From assembly GCF_042850985.1 (NCBI RefSeq), contig NZ_AP031415.1, positions 496,001 through 560,000 of the forward strand: 64,000 nt of DNA. The letters are read 5' to 3'. Positions within the stretch are counted from its first letter, which is position 1. Each line of letters begins with the position of its first letter. Below the pieces are notes generated by a model. That model made no database searches. It saw nothing but the letters and a program-made list of their open reading frames with translations, and was not told the DNA's origin. Both the position numbers and the translations under genes were made by a program. This document shows, one piece after another, positions 43,577 through 53,351 of the stretch. Source of the stretch: Allocoprobacillus sp002160865 (GTDB taxonomy: Bacteria; Bacillota_I; Bacilli_A; Erysipelotrichales; Coprobacillaceae).

Positions 43577-44566
43577 ATGAAAAAGAAACAAACATTAAAA
43601 CAAGAATTCGTTCCAGAAGAAGCATTATCTCCAGATTGTCATGTTGATGCAGCGGATTTTGAATGGGTTGGACAAGATAGTGAGAAAATGCAATCTATTA
43701 CACGTCCAAGCATTAGTTTCTGGAAAGATGCATTTTCAAGAATTAGAAAAGATAAAGTAGCGATTACATTTTTGGCTATTTTAGCCGTGATGGTTATTTT
43801 AGCGATTATTATTCCAGCTGTTTACCCATACAAATTTGATATGACAGATGATCTTCATAAACATGTAGGTATGTTTTTCTCTGGTGATGGTCACTTCCAT
43901 CTCTTTGGAACTGATTATTTAGGTAGAGATATGTTTGCCAGAATTTGGCGTGGAGCACGTATTTCATTATTTATTGCATTTGCTGCCGTTATTATCAACG
44001 TTATTATTGGTGTTATTTATGGTGGTATTGCAGGATACTTTGGTGGTATGGTTGATAATATTTTAATGCGTATCGCTGAAATTATTAATGGTATTCCATA
44101 CTTATTGATCGTTATCTTATTAATGGTTATTATGACTGGTGGGGTATTTACAATTATCGTTGCTTACTCGCTTGTCGGTTGGGTAGGAACCGCCAGATTA
44201 GTACGTGGTGAAGTCATGCGTTTAAAGGAACAGGAGTTTGTTGTTTCTGCAAAAAGTATGGGTGCTTCTTCTGCACGTATTATTAGAAAACATTTAATTC
44301 CAAATATTTTATCTATCATTATTGTTAACTTAACATTAGCAATCCCTAATGCTATCTTTACTGAAGCATTCTTATCTTTCTTAGGTTTAGGGGTACCTTT
44401 ACCAGAAGCTTCATGGGGAACTTTAGCAAATGATGGAATTCAATATTTCCAACAATATCCTATTGAATTGATTATTCCTGCTATTTTCATTAGTATTACA
44501 ATGTTAAGCTTTAACTTATTGGGTGATAAGCTTAGAGATGCTTTTGATCCTAAATTAAGGAGGTAA
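43577..44566 (+). CDS. oppC: Peptide ABC transporter permease, OppC type (locus 2)
   Basis: A 329-residue permease with a 65-residue cytoplasmic N-terminus, FGTDYLGRDMFARIWRGARISL, YFGGMVDNILMRIAEIINGIP and the EAA loop QEFVVSAKSMGASSARIIRKHL. It pairs with OppB. Six bases separate it from oppB. Confidence 0.94.
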   Translation: MKKKQTLKQEFVPEEALSPDCHVDAADFEWVGQDSEKMQSITRPSISFWKDAFSRIRKDKVAITFLAILAVMVILAIIIPAVYPYKFDMTDDLHKHVGMFFSGDGHFHLFGTDYLGRDMFARIWRGARISLFIAFAAVIINVIIGVIYGGIAGYFGGMVDNILMRIAEIINGIPYLLIVILLMVIMTGGVFTIIVAYSLVGWVGTARLVRGEVMRLKEQEFVVSAKSMGASSARIIRKHLIPNILSIIIVNLTLAIPNAIFTEAFLSFLGLGVPLPEASWGTLANDGIQYFQQYPIELIIPAIFISITMLSFNLLGDKLRDAFDPKLRR

Positions 44567-44572
44567 CGGATA

Positions 44573-45574
44573 ATGGCAAAAGTATTAGACATCAAAGATT
44601 TATATGTTTCATTCGACACATATGCTGGAGAAGTACAGGCTGTAAGAGGTGTTTCTTATTCTGTGGATGAAGGACAAGTTCTTGCAGTTGTTGGTGAATC
44701 TGGTTGTGGTAAGAGTGTAACTGCTCAAACAATCATGAAATTAAATCCTATGCCTCCTGCACGTATCAAATATGGAACTTTAACTTTAGGTGATATTGAT
44801 ATTATTAATACACCAGAAGAAGACATGCAAAAAATTCGTGGAAAAGAAGTGAGTATGATTTTCCAAGATCCTATGACATGTTTAAATCCAACAATGAAAG
44901 TTGGTAAACAAATTGTTGAAGCAATTGTTCATCATCAACATTTATCTAAAGAAGAAGCACAAAAAAAAGCTATTGAAATGTTGAAATTAGTACAAATTCC
45001 CAATGCTGAAGAAAGAGCTAATCAATATCCTCATCAATTTTCTGGTGGGATGCGTCAACGTGCAATGATTGCAATGGCTCTATCATGTAATCCAAAATTA
45101 TTGATTGCTGATGAACCAACAACAGCATTAGATGTAACAATTCAAGCACAGATTATTGATTTATTAGATGATATTAGAAAGAAAACAGGAACAGCAATTG
45201 TTTTAATTACTCATGACTTAGGAGTTGTTGCTTCTTTAGCAGATAAAATTGCAGTTATGTATGCAGGAAAAGTTGTTGAAACGGGAACTGCAAATGATAT
45301 TTTCTATAATCCATCTCACCCATATACAAGTGCATTATTAAACAGTTTACCTAAACACGATACAAATAAATCTGATAAATTATCTTCAATTCCAGGAACA
45401 CCACCTGATTTATTAGATCCACCAAAAGGTTGTGCTTTTGCATCACGTTGTGAAAAATGTATGAAGATTTGTCAAAAGAAACAACCACCTATTTTCAAAT
45501 TAAATGATGGTCATGAAGCTTCTTGCTGGTTATTGCATAAAGATTGTCCATCATCTCAAGGAGGAAAATCATAA
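44573..45574 (+). CDS. oppD: Peptide ABC transporter ATPase, OppD type (locus 2)
   Basis: A 333-residue ATPase: Walker A GESGCGKSVTAQTIM, Q-loop MIFQDPMTCLNPT, signature FSGGMRQRAMIAMAL, Walker B LLIADEPTTALD. The C-terminal extension has the cysteine cluster CAFASRCEKCMKIC, which in some OppD/DppD proteins holds an Fe-S cluster. AAGGAGG precedes the ATG. Confidence 0.95.
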   Translation: MAKVLDIKDLYVSFDTYAGEVQAVRGVSYSVDEGQVLAVVGESGCGKSVTAQTIMKLNPMPPARIKYGTLTLGDIDIINTPEEDMQKIRGKEVSMIFQDPMTCLNPTMKVGKQIVEAIVHHQHLSKEEAQKKAIEMLKLVQIPNAEERANQYPHQFSGGMRQRAMIAMALSCNPKLLIADEPTTALDVTIQAQIIDLLDDIRKKTGTAIVLITHDLGVVASLADKIAVMYAGKVVETGTANDIFYNPSHPYTSALLNSLPKHDTNKSDKLSSIPGTPPDLLDPPKGCAFASRCEKCMKICQKKQPPIFKLNDGHEASCWLLHKDCPSSQGGKS

Positions 45575-46539
45575 TGGCTGATGAAAATATTTTATTAAAA
45601 ATTGATAATGTTTCTAAACATTTTAGAGTCAGTGGAGGAATTTTAAAGGCTGTTAATGGTGTAAGTCTTGAAATTAAAAAAGGGGAAACTTTAGGTTTAG
45701 TTGGTGAATCTGGTTGTGGTAAATCAACATTAGGTCGTGTTGTTATGGGAATTTATGAACCTACAAAAGGTAAGATTGTTTATAATGGAAAAGAAGTTCA
45801 TATTAATAATGCAAAAAATCGTTTAGCGTATGCAAAACATGCACAGATGATTTTCCAAGATCCATATGCGTCATTGAATCCACGTATGACAGTTGAATCA
45901 ATTATTGCTGAAGGTATGGAAATTCATGGAATGTACACACCTGAAAAAAGAAAACAAAGAGTTCATGAATTACTTGAACTTGTTGGTTTAAATAAAGAAC
46001 ATGCAAACCGTTTCCCTCATGAGTTCTCAGGTGGTCAACGTCAACGTATTGGTATTGCAAGAGCACTGGCTATTGAACCAGAATTCTTAGTATGTGATGA
46101 ACCAATCTCTGCTTTGGACGTTTCTATCCAATCACAGGTTATTAACTTATTAATTGATTTACAAAAGAAATTAGGATTAACATATTTATTCATTGCTCAT
46201 GATTTGGATATTGTAAAATATATTTCTGATCGTATTGCAGTTATGTATTTAGGACATTTGGTTGAATTGGGTTCTAGTGAAGAAGTTTATTCTCACTCTT
46301 TACACCCATATTCAGAAGCTTTATTATCAGCTGTACCAATTCCTGATCCAAACTTAGAAAAAGAGAAAAAACGTATTATTCTTGAAGGAGATGTTCCAAG
46401 TCCAATTGACTTACCAGCTGGATGTCCATTTGCTGGTAGATGTCGTTATGCTACTGAAGAATGTAGAACAACAAAACCAGAACTTGTTGAAGCAAAACCA
46501 GGACATTTTGTGGCTTGTCATCATCCTGTGAAAAGATAA
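45574..46539 (+). CDS. oppF: Peptide ABC transporter ATPase, OppF type (locus 2)
   Basis: A 321-residue ATPase: Walker A GLVGESGCGKSTLGR, Q-loop MIFQDPYASLNPR, signature FSGGQRQRIGIARAL, Walker B FLVCDEPISALDVS, and a C-terminal cysteine cluster CPFAGRCRYATEEC. The start at 45574 overlaps the oppD stop (TAATG) with GGAGG eight bases upstream. Last gene of the operon. Confidence 0.95.
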   Translation: MADENILLKIDNVSKHFRVSGGILKAVNGVSLEIKKGETLGLVGESGCGKSTLGRVVMGIYEPTKGKIVYNGKEVHINNAKNRLAYAKHAQMIFQDPYASLNPRMTVESIIAEGMEIHGMYTPEKRKQRVHELLELVGLNKEHANRFPHEFSGGQRQRIGIARALAIEPEFLVCDEPISALDVSIQSQVINLLIDLQKKLGLTYLFIAHDLDIVKYISDRIAVMYLGHLVELGSSEEVYSHSLHPYSEALLSAVPIPDPNLEKEKKRIILEGDVPSPIDLPAGCPFAGRCRYATEECRTTKPELVEAKPGHFVACHHPVKR

Positions 46540-46572
46540 AAAAAGTTTATGAAAATTCATAAACTTTTTTTA
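46538..46572. terminator. Bidirectional terminator after opp locus 2
   Basis: A long A-rich/T-rich hairpin, AAAAAAAGTTTATG against CATAAACTTTTTTT, overlaps the oppF stop and the stop of the converging DUF2812 gene. Confidence 0.85.
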
Positions 46573-47631
46573 TGCATAAAATTGTGAAATGATTTGAATG
46601 TTTTCTTCTGTTAATGTAAATGAAGGGATAATGATTGTAACAGACTGATTATGTAAAAGTGTTAATGAAACAATTTCATCATCATAATACCCATATAATA
46701 ATGATCCATCAATAACAGCATGATTTCCAGCATATAAACTTGGTAAATCTTTTATTTCAGTAAATCTTTGTTTGGCTTTTTCTGGAGATGGAAATTCAAA
46801 TTCTTTGATATAAAGGGCTTCGTTTCCATCTTTTGCTTCTTCTAATGAAATGTATGTATGTAGGATAGTAAAACTTGAATAACTTTGACTTGAGAAAGAT
46901 GTTTCCTTATCAATTTGAAAATCACTTAATTGAATGACTTGATGCTCTTGTTGATGGAATGATTTTTGATTAAATACATCTTCAATTAATCCACCAAAGA
47001 TAAGAATAATTGTTAGTAATGATAAAATGAAATAAACGATTCTCATTGACTTGAGTGTTTTTAAAGAAAAGTGAGGTATTCCATTTTTGAGTTGATGATG
47101 CATTGTACTCATTTGATGAAAACTAAAATAGTTTCTAAAAATGGAAGTTATAAAAAGGAGAAGGATACCAATATAGGCAAGTGTAATTCCATAACTCGTA
47201 AACTTATCAAAACTGGCATTATATAAATACTGAGAAAATAAGGTTAAAGCAACGAGAGATATAAAAAATCCAATAAATGAAAGAATTTTAAATGAACCAG
47301 TTGCTATATCTTTTTTATCTTCCCAAGAAAAAGGAAGGTCTTTTTGTTTTTTAGAAACAAAAACAAACATATGATGTTTTGCATAAATAGGTTGATATCC
47401 TTTTTGTTGATATTTTCTAGCAAAAGCATCTTTATCTTTTTGACGTTCTATTTTTGTAGAACCGATAGTTTTGTGAAAATCTATATGATAATAAACAGGA
47501 TAATCAACTTTATTAAAGATTGTAACGAATGATAGTTCTTGAGTTATGTAACCCTGTTGACCAAGTTTATTAAGTTTGGTTTGTAATAATTCATATTCGT
47601 ATGGTTTATAGTTCATAATCATAAATTTCAT
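46570..47631 (-). CDS. DUF2812 domain membrane protein
   Basis: A 353-residue protein. Residues 1-115 resemble DUF2812 (LGQQGYITQELSFVTIFNK, KYQQKGYQPIYAKHHMFVF). Four membrane segments follow between about residues 125 and 220, and a soluble C-terminal part (230-353) contains FPSPEKAKQRFTEIKDLPS. Genes of this family often sit beside a PadR repressor, but none is here. Function unknown; perhaps envelope stress. Confidence 0.75.
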   Translation of the reverse strand: MKFMIMNYKPYEYELLQTKLNKLGQQGYITQELSFVTIFNKVDYPVYYHIDFHKTIGSTKIERQKDKDAFARKYQQKGYQPIYAKHHMFVFVSKKQKDLPFSWEDKKDIATGSFKILSFIGFFISLVALTLFSQYLYNASFDKFTSYGITLAYIGILLLFITSIFRNYFSFHQMSTMHHQLKNGIPHFSLKTLKSMRIVYFILSLLTIILIFGGLIEDVFNQKSFHQQEHQVIQLSDFQIDKETSFSSQSYSSFTILHTYISLEEAKDGNEALYIKEFEFPSPEKAKQRFTEIKDLPSLYAGNHAVIDGSLLYGYYDDEIVSLTLLHNQSVTIIIPSFTLTEENIQIISQFYA

Positions 47632-47714
47632 GGTTGTGTAACCTCCTTAATGGGCTTATTATATCAAAGAGATAATCACTTGTCTATGAAAGAAAAAAAG
47701 CTCATGATGAGCTT

Positions 47715-49085
47715 TTATAATTGAAGTAAGAATTGTGTATAAGCTAAGTAAGCTTCATAAACATCGACTTTTGATACAATTTCATGAGGAGCATGCATGT
47801 TTAAAACAGCAATTCCTGCATCAATAACATTCATATCATAATTTCCTAAGATGTAGGCAATAGTACCTCCACCACCTTGATCAACTTTACCAAGTTCAGC
47901 AGTTTGGAAATGAATACCGTTTTGATCCATAACATTTCTTATTTTAGCAAAGTATTCAGGATTAGCATCATTGCTACCACTCTTACCACGAGCACCTGTA
48001 TATTTATTGAAAACAATACCATTTCCTAAATAAGCAGCATTTTTAGGATCATTCACTTCCTTATAAAGTGGATCAAAACCAGCACTGACATCACTTGATA
48101 ACATCATAGAATGAGCTAAAGCTTTTCTAACAGATAAGAATGTATCATCACCACATAAGTGTAAGATTTGAGCAATTGTATTTTCAAAGAATAAAGATTG
48201 TGCACCAGTTGCACCAACACTACCAATTTCTTCTTTATCTACCAAAATACAACAAGATGTATATTGTGGGATTTCCTGAATATCTAAAATAGCTTTTAAT
48301 GATGTATAAGCACATACACGGTCATCATGACCATATCCCATTACCATACTTCTATCTAATCCATAATCTCTGGCTTTTCCACTAGGAACAACTTCTATTT
48401 CAGCACTTAAGAAATCTTCTTCTTCAATATCATATTTTTCTTTAAGAAGTCTTAAAACATTCGCTTTCACAGCATCTTTTTCAGTATCTTTTAAAGGAAT
48501 GCTTCCTAATGTTACATCTAAGTTTTCACCTTCAATGACTTTAGCAGCAGTTTTTTGTAATTGATCAGCAGATAAGTGAATCAATAAATCAGTGATACCC
48601 ACAACTGGATCATGATCATCTTCACCAATCACAACATCTACCTTTGTTCCATCTTTTTTAATCACAACACCATATAAAGATAAAGGAATAGTCACCCATT
48701 GATATTTTTTAACTCCACCATAATAATGAGTATCTAATAAAGCAAAACCATCACTTTCATAAAGAGGATTTTGTTTTAAATCTAAACGTGGTGAATCAAT
48801 ATGAGCACCTAAAATTCTCATTCCATCAGTTAAAGGTTTTTCACCCATAATAAATAAAGCTAAATTTTTATCTTTATTGATAACATAAAATTTATCACCA
48901 GCTTTTAAGCTCTGTAAATCTTGAATATCTTGAAAACCAGCTTTTTGAGCTAATTCAACAGATTCTTTAACACAAGCTCTTTCTGTTTTACTTGAAGATA
49001 AAAATGCTTTGTATCCTTCATTAAAATCCATAACATCTTTATACTGATTATCTTTATATTTATTCCATGCATTTTTTGCGTACAT
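47715..49085 (-). CDS. M18 family aminopeptidase
   Basis: A 456-residue metallopeptidase of the M18 (aspartyl aminopeptidase-like) family: AHIDSPRLDLKQNPLYES near residue 90, YGHDDRVCAYTSLKAIL near 245, VDKEEIGSVGATGAQS near 275 and a C-terminal MHAPHEIVSKVDVYEAY, supplying the two-zinc site. It trims N-terminal acidic residues from peptides in the cytoplasm. Its start abuts the pepT stop with the ribosome-binding site GAGGTAATG inside pepT. The pair completes degradation of peptides imported by the Opp systems. Confidence 0.93.
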   Translation of the reverse strand: MYAKNAWNKYKDNQYKDVMDFNEGYKAFLSSSKTERACVKESVELAQKAGFQDIQDLQSLKAGDKFYVINKDKNLALFIMGEKPLTDGMRILGAHIDSPRLDLKQNPLYESDGFALLDTHYYGGVKKYQWVTIPLSLYGVVIKKDGTKVDVVIGEDDHDPVVGITDLLIHLSADQLQKTAAKVIEGENLDVTLGSIPLKDTEKDAVKANVLRLLKEKYDIEEEDFLSAEIEVVPSGKARDYGLDRSMVMGYGHDDRVCAYTSLKAILDIQEIPQYTSCCILVDKEEIGSVGATGAQSLFFENTIAQILHLCGDDTFLSVRKALAHSMMLSSDVSAGFDPLYKEVNDPKNAAYLGNGIVFNKYTGARGKSGSNDANPEYFAKIRNVMDQNGIHFQTAELGKVDQGGGGTIAYILGNYDMNVIDAGIAVLNMHAPHEIVSKVDVYEAYLAYTQFLLQL

Positions 49086-50309
49086 TTACATTACCTCATT
49101 TCTTTCAATTATTTTTAATAGAACTTCTACTTGTTTTTTCATCATTGTGATAGATACATATTCAAAAGGTCCATGAAAATTATATCCACCAGTTCCTAGA
49201 TTTGGACAAGGAAGTCCCATATATGTGAGATTAGCACCATCAGTTCCTCCACGAATGGGAACAGCATAAGGTTCAATACCACATTCTTTCATGGCTGCCA
49301 TAGCGTTATCTACAATATACATATGTTGTTCAATATGTTCACGCATATTCAAATAGTCTTGTTGAATAGTGACTTTGATCATATCATACCCATATTTTTG
49401 ATTGAGAAAACTAGCAATATTTTCAAAATCCTGACATTGTTTTTTCGCTAATGCAAGGTCATGATTTCTAATGATATACCCCATGACTGTTTTTTCACAA
49501 TTACCTTGAATATCATGCAAATGATTAAAACCTTCATAACCTTCAGTATATTCTGGTCTGGCATGAACAGGTAACATCGCATCAAATTCTTGAGCAATAT
49601 GAATAGAATTAATCATCGCATTTTTAGCACTTCCGGGATGAATGCTTTTTCCTGTAATTTCAACAACTGCACTAAAAGCATTAAAGTTTTCATATTCAAT
49701 TTCAGCAATATTACCTCCATCAATTGTATAGGCATAATCTGCTTTAAAACCATCTATATCAAAATTTTCAGTTCCTCTACCCACTTCTTCATCAGGCGTA
49801 AAGGCAATTTTAATATCACTATGGTTGAATTCTGGATGATGATAAAGGTATTCAGCCATACTCATGATAATCGCAACACCTGCTTTATCATCTGCACCAA
49901 GTAACGTTGTTCCATCCGTTGTGATTAAATCATGATGAATGACATTCAACAATTCAGGGAACTCATGAGGATCAAGATATAAGTTTTTTTCTTGATTTAA
50001 ACAGATTGTATCTCCCTGATAATCTCTAATGACCTGTGGTTTTACATTTTGTCCAGAAGCATCTGGTGATGTATCCATATGAGCTACAAATCCAATGGCT
50101 GGACCATGATGCTCTCCACGAGCTGGAATTGTTCCATAAACAATACCACTTTGATCTAAACGTGCATCTTCAATACCAATCTTTTTCATTTCTTCAACAA
50201 GATACTTTCCTAATTCTAATTGTTTCATAGAAGAAGGTGTTGTTGAAGATTGAGGATCAGATTGTGTATCAAAACTAATATATTTCAAAAATCTTTCTTC
50301 TATATTCAT
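49086..50309 (-). CDS. pepT: Peptidase T (tripeptide aminopeptidase)
   Basis: A 407-residue M20 metallopeptidase: FLKYISFDTQSDPQSSTTPS at the start, FVAHMDTSPDASGQNVKP near residue 77, LLGADDKAGVAIIMSMAEYL, FTPDEEVGRGTENFDID and the late RGGTDGANLTYMGLP. It releases the N-terminal residue of tripeptides. GAGGG precedes the ATG at 50309. Operon with the M18 gene. Confidence 0.95.
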   Translation of the reverse strand: MNIEERFLKYISFDTQSDPQSSTTPSSMKQLELGKYLVEEMKKIGIEDARLDQSGIVYGTIPARGEHHGPAIGFVAHMDTSPDASGQNVKPQVIRDYQGDTICLNQEKNLYLDPHEFPELLNVIHHDLITTDGTTLLGADDKAGVAIIMSMAEYLYHHPEFNHSDIKIAFTPDEEVGRGTENFDIDGFKADYAYTIDGGNIAEIEYENFNAFSAVVEITGKSIHPGSAKNAMINSIHIAQEFDAMLPVHARPEYTEGYEGFNHLHDIQGNCEKTVMGYIIRNHDLALAKKQCQDFENIASFLNQKYGYDMIKVTIQQDYLNMREHIEQHMYIVDNAMAAMKECGIEPYAVPIRGGTDGANLTYMGLPCPNLGTGGYNFHGPFEYVSITMMKKQVEVLLKIIERNEVM

Positions 50310-50404
50310 TCATCGTCCCTCGCTTTCTGTTTATTATTATACATGCATTTGTTTAAATAATCCATGATTATGATATAATTAAATAGGTATAGGAGGAAGA
50401 AAAA

Positions 50405-51139
50405 ATGAACCAGATTATCAAAGAACTTATAGAAAGAAAATCTGTTCGTGCTTATCGTGATGAAAAGATAACTTTAGAAGAAAAGAATATGATTTTACAA
50501 TCAGCTATTCAAGCTCCAACAGCTGGAAATATGGCACTCTATTCAATCATTGATGTTCAAGATCAACAACTTAAAGATCAATTGGCTAATACTTGTGATC
50601 ATCAGCCTTTTATCAGTCAGGCACCACTTGTTTTATTGTTTTTAGCAGATTATCAAAAATGGTATGATATGTATTGTGCCTATCATGATGAAGACTTTAA
50701 ACTTGAAGAAGCTGATATGATATTAGCTCTAGAAGATGCGATGATTGCAGCTCAAAACGCTGTTATGGGAGCATGGTCATTAGGTATTGGTTCTTGTTAT
50801 ATTGGGGATATATTGGAAAACTTTGAAATTCATCAAGAACTTTTTGATTTACCAAAATATGCTGTACCTGCGACACTTGTTGTTTTTGGAAAACCAACAC
50901 CACAACAACAAAATCGTCAAAAACCACCACGTTTTGATATCAATGATATGGTGAGTGTAAATACTTATCATCATAAAAGTATGGATGAAACAAAACAAAT
51001 GTTTATCAAACAAAGTGGAAGAAGTGAACAACAATTACAAAGCTATATTCAAGCTTTTGCAAAAAGAAAGTTTTTTGCTCAATATCATCAAGAAATGAAT
51101 CGTTCTGTTCGAAAAATCATTGAATCATGGACAAAATAA
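50405..51139 (+). CDS. Nitroreductase family flavoprotein (NfsA/FRP type)
   Basis: A 244-residue protein starting IIKELIERKSVRAYRDEKIT with FMN-binding segments IQAPTAGNMALYSIIDV and ALGIGSCYIGDIL-like SLGIGSCYIGDILEN, and a C-terminal extension typical of the NfsA group. It reduces nitroaromatics or quinones with NAD(P)H and FMN. AGGAGGAAG at 50392-50400 precedes the start; -10 TATAAT at 50375-50380. Monocistronic. Confidence 0.9.
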   Translation: MNQIIKELIERKSVRAYRDEKITLEEKNMILQSAIQAPTAGNMALYSIIDVQDQQLKDQLANTCDHQPFISQAPLVLLFLADYQKWYDMYCAYHDEDFKLEEADMILALEDAMIAAQNAVMGAWSLGIGSCYIGDILENFEIHQELFDLPKYAVPATLVVFGKPTPQQQNRQKPPRFDINDMVSVNTYHHKSMDETKQMFIKQSGRSEQQLQSYIQAFAKRKFFAQYHQEMNRSVRKIIESWTK

Positions 51140-51165
51140 AAAACAGACAATTTTGTCTGCTTTTT
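51138..51165. terminator. Bidirectional terminator
   Basis: AAAAAA-CAGACA, loop ATTT, TGTCTG-CTTTTT lies between the nitroreductase gene and the converging permease gene. Confidence 0.8.
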
Positions 51166-52333
51166 AATCAAATTTTTTAATCGTTTTATCCGTAATTTCA
51201 ATATGGTTACGATATAAAGAAATATTAACAACACGACTTCCAACAGCATAAATTAAAGCCATGCTTGGTACAGCAATCAATAGTCCAAAGAAACCAAAGA
51301 GATTTCCAAAAATAACTAATGAAAGTAAGACATATAATCCAGAAATACCAACGGCTCCACCGACAACGCGAGGATAAATGATATTAGCTTCAAACTGTTG
51401 AATAATCACAAAACAGATTGTAAAGATGATTGCTTGAGTAGAATTGATAGCTAAGACAAGGATAAAGCCAACCGCAAAACCAAAATATCCTCCAAACATT
51501 GGAATTAAACTGGCAAGTCCAATAATAAAGGCAATCAATTCTGGAAAAGGAAGTCCTGTTATTTTAAAACCAACATACATTAAAAACATTAAAATACAGC
51601 TTTCTAACAACTGACCAGAAACAAAACCATTAAAATAATGATTAGCTTCGGCACCAATATCAAAGATGACTAAGGAACGATGATAACCAAAGAGAAAAGT
51701 AACAATTTTCTTTAATTGTCTAAGATGTGCTTCTTTATTGGCTAGTAAATAGATTGCCATAATAAAAGATGTAATTGTATTAATAAAAACACCAAAAATA
51801 CCAATAGACTGGAAGATAATGTTAATACCAGCATTTCCTAACAGATTTCCACTTTGTGAAAGTAGATGATTCAAATCAAGATTTGTCAGTGCTTCTTGAA
51901 TAGAATCATAGTTAATCGCATAATTAATGTTAAAATGAGCTAGTGTGTCATTAATCATTGTCACTAAACGATCAGCATAATTAAAAATATTTGTGATAAT
52001 TAAAGCAATACTTTCACCAAGTCTAGGAATAATGAATGAGGAAAAGAGAATAATTAAGATAATAGCTAATAATAATGTTGTCGCAATACTTAAACCTCTT
52101 TTTAAACCATGACGTTTTATTTTCTTATCATACAAATGTTCGATATTACGCATAGGGATATTTAAAACAAATGCTATGATTATCGCAATATAAAATGGTG
52201 TTGCAAGAGATAATATATCACTTAGCATAGAAAATACTGTTTCATAGTTAAACACAACAAATGCTAATATAATAGCATAAGTTAAATAGAAAATTGTTTT
52301 GTTATTTTTAACGATTTGGGTTTTGTCAATCAT
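51164..52333 (-). CDS. AI-2E family transporter (UPF0118)
   Basis: A 389-residue protein with about eight membrane segments. The segments FYIAIIIAFVLNIPMRNIEH, SGQLLESCILMFLMYVGFKITGLPFPELIAFI and VGGAVGISGLYVLLSLVIFGNLFGFFG are typical of the family. Members include autoinducer-2 exporters and Na+/H+ antiporters; the role here is not determinable. GAAGGTGA six bases upstream fixes the ATG at 52333; the in-frame start at 52363 is less likely. Confidence 0.9.
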   Translation of the reverse strand: MIDKTQIVKNNKTIFYLTYAIILAFVVFNYETVFSMLSDILSLATPFYIAIIIAFVLNIPMRNIEHLYDKKIKRHGLKRGLSIATTLLLAIILIILFSSFIIPRLGESIALIITNIFNYADRLVTMINDTLAHFNINYAINYDSIQEALTNLDLNHLLSQSGNLLGNAGINIIFQSIGIFGVFINTITSFIMAIYLLANKEAHLRQLKKIVTFLFGYHRSLVIFDIGAEANHYFNGFVSGQLLESCILMFLMYVGFKITGLPFPELIAFIIGLASLIPMFGGYFGFAVGFILVLAINSTQAIIFTICFVIIQQFEANIIYPRVVGGAVGISGLYVLLSLVIFGNLFGFFGLLIAVPSMALIYAVGSRVVNISLYRNHIEITDKTIKKFD

Positions 52334-52447
52334 AGATTCACCTTCTTTTATGTTTACTATCATAACACAATTATATATAAAAGTGTAGCTGATTGTTTAT
52401 GATATCAAAACATGTTAAAATAGATAAAAAGTAAGGAGGAATTGAAA

Positions 52448-52993
52448 ATGAAAGCTGCAGTTTTATTTAAAGATGGATTTGAAGAATTAGAAGCATTAAG
52501 TGTTGTAGATGTTTTAAGACGTGCAAATATTACATGTCAAATGATAGGGATGGATGCTTTGTCAGTGACAAGTTCTCATGGTATTGAGATAAAAGTTGAT
52601 CAAATGTTTGATGAAAGTGTTTATGAAGCTGATATGGTTGTGTTGCCAGGAGGATTACCGGGAGCGACTTCACTTCGTGATGATGAAAGAGTTATTGATA
52701 TTTTGAAGACATTTAATCAACAAAAGAAATGGATTGCTGCCATTTGTGCAGGACCTATTTCATTAGAAAAAGCAGATGTTGTTGCAGGAAAAAAATTTAC
52801 ATGTTATCCAGGATTTGAAAAAGAAATCCCTTCAGGGATTTATCAGGATGTATTAGTATGTTGTGATCAGAATATCATTACTGGACGTGGACCAGCTGCT
52901 GCTTTAGAATTTGCTTATACTATTTTAGAAAAACTTGGTCAACCTTCAAAAGATATTCGTGAAGGTATGCAGTATCATTATTTAGTGAAATAA
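52448..52993 (+). CDS. DJ-1/PfpI family protein (YajL-like)
   Basis: A 181-residue DJ-1 fold protein: VLFKDGFEELEALSVVDVLRRA with the conserved Glu near residue 14, VVLPGGLPGATSLRDDE and the nucleophile Cys in AAICAGPISLEKA near residue 100, then TGRGPAAALEFAYTIL. The family includes oxidative-stress chaperone/deglycase-like proteins with debated activities. AAGGAGGA eight bases upstream selects the ATG at 52448; a TTG at 52442 is less likely. Confidence 0.92.
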   Translation: MKAAVLFKDGFEELEALSVVDVLRRANITCQMIGMDALSVTSSHGIEIKVDQMFDESVYEADMVVLPGGLPGATSLRDDERVIDILKTFNQQKKWIAAICAGPISLEKADVVAGKKFTCYPGFEKEIPSGIYQDVLVCCDQNIITGRGPAAALEFAYTILEKLGQPSKDIREGMQYHYLVK

Positions 52994-53021
52994 AAAACGA
53001 CTTCTTTCATAGAAAGTTGTT
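52992..53021 (-). terminator. Terminator of the pyrophosphatase-GNAT operon
   Basis: On the minus strand AACAACTT and AAGTCGTT form a stem (one G-U pair) followed by TTTTTA; it overlaps the stop codon of the pyrophosphatase gene. Confidence 0.65.
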
Positions 53022-53349
53022 AGAAATGTGGAATCATCATTTCAATTTCATATTCAAAGAATTGTTCTTGGAAATAGACATAGTGTTCTATTTCTTTTTT
53101 TGTATAGGTTTTTGATGTAGGAGCAACAACCCATTTATCTTCATTATCATTGAAACGATGAATAATCGCAATGACTTCTCCTGTAAAATGAGATAAAGGT
53201 GTATCAATACCAATGACATAAGCATCTTGATACTCTCCATCACCACCCATGATTCCTTCGATGTATCCATAGTTAATAGGATAATATAGATTTTTATGTT
53301 GAGGGTGAAAACTACCCATAGGACGATCAATAGTCACGGTAACTTGCAT
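53020..53349 (-). CDS. Short inorganic pyrophosphatase-like protein
   Basis: A 109-residue protein with the type I pyrophosphatase core VTIDRPMGSFHPQHKNLYYP, INYGYIEGIMGGDGEYQDAYVIG and EVIAIIHRFNDNEDKWVV. The family proper is about 170 residues, so this is a compact version of a kind found in Firmicutes; several acidic metal ligands (DGEYQDAY) are kept. Activity on pyrophosphate is inferred only. Two bases downstream of the GNAT gene, in one operon. Confidence 0.8.
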   Translation of the reverse strand: MQVTVTIDRPMGSFHPQHKNLYYPINYGYIEGIMGGDGEYQDAYVIGIDTPLSHFTGEVIAIIHRFNDNEDKWVVAPTSKTYTKKEIEHYVYFQEQFFEYEIEMMIPHF

Positions 53350-53351
53350 AG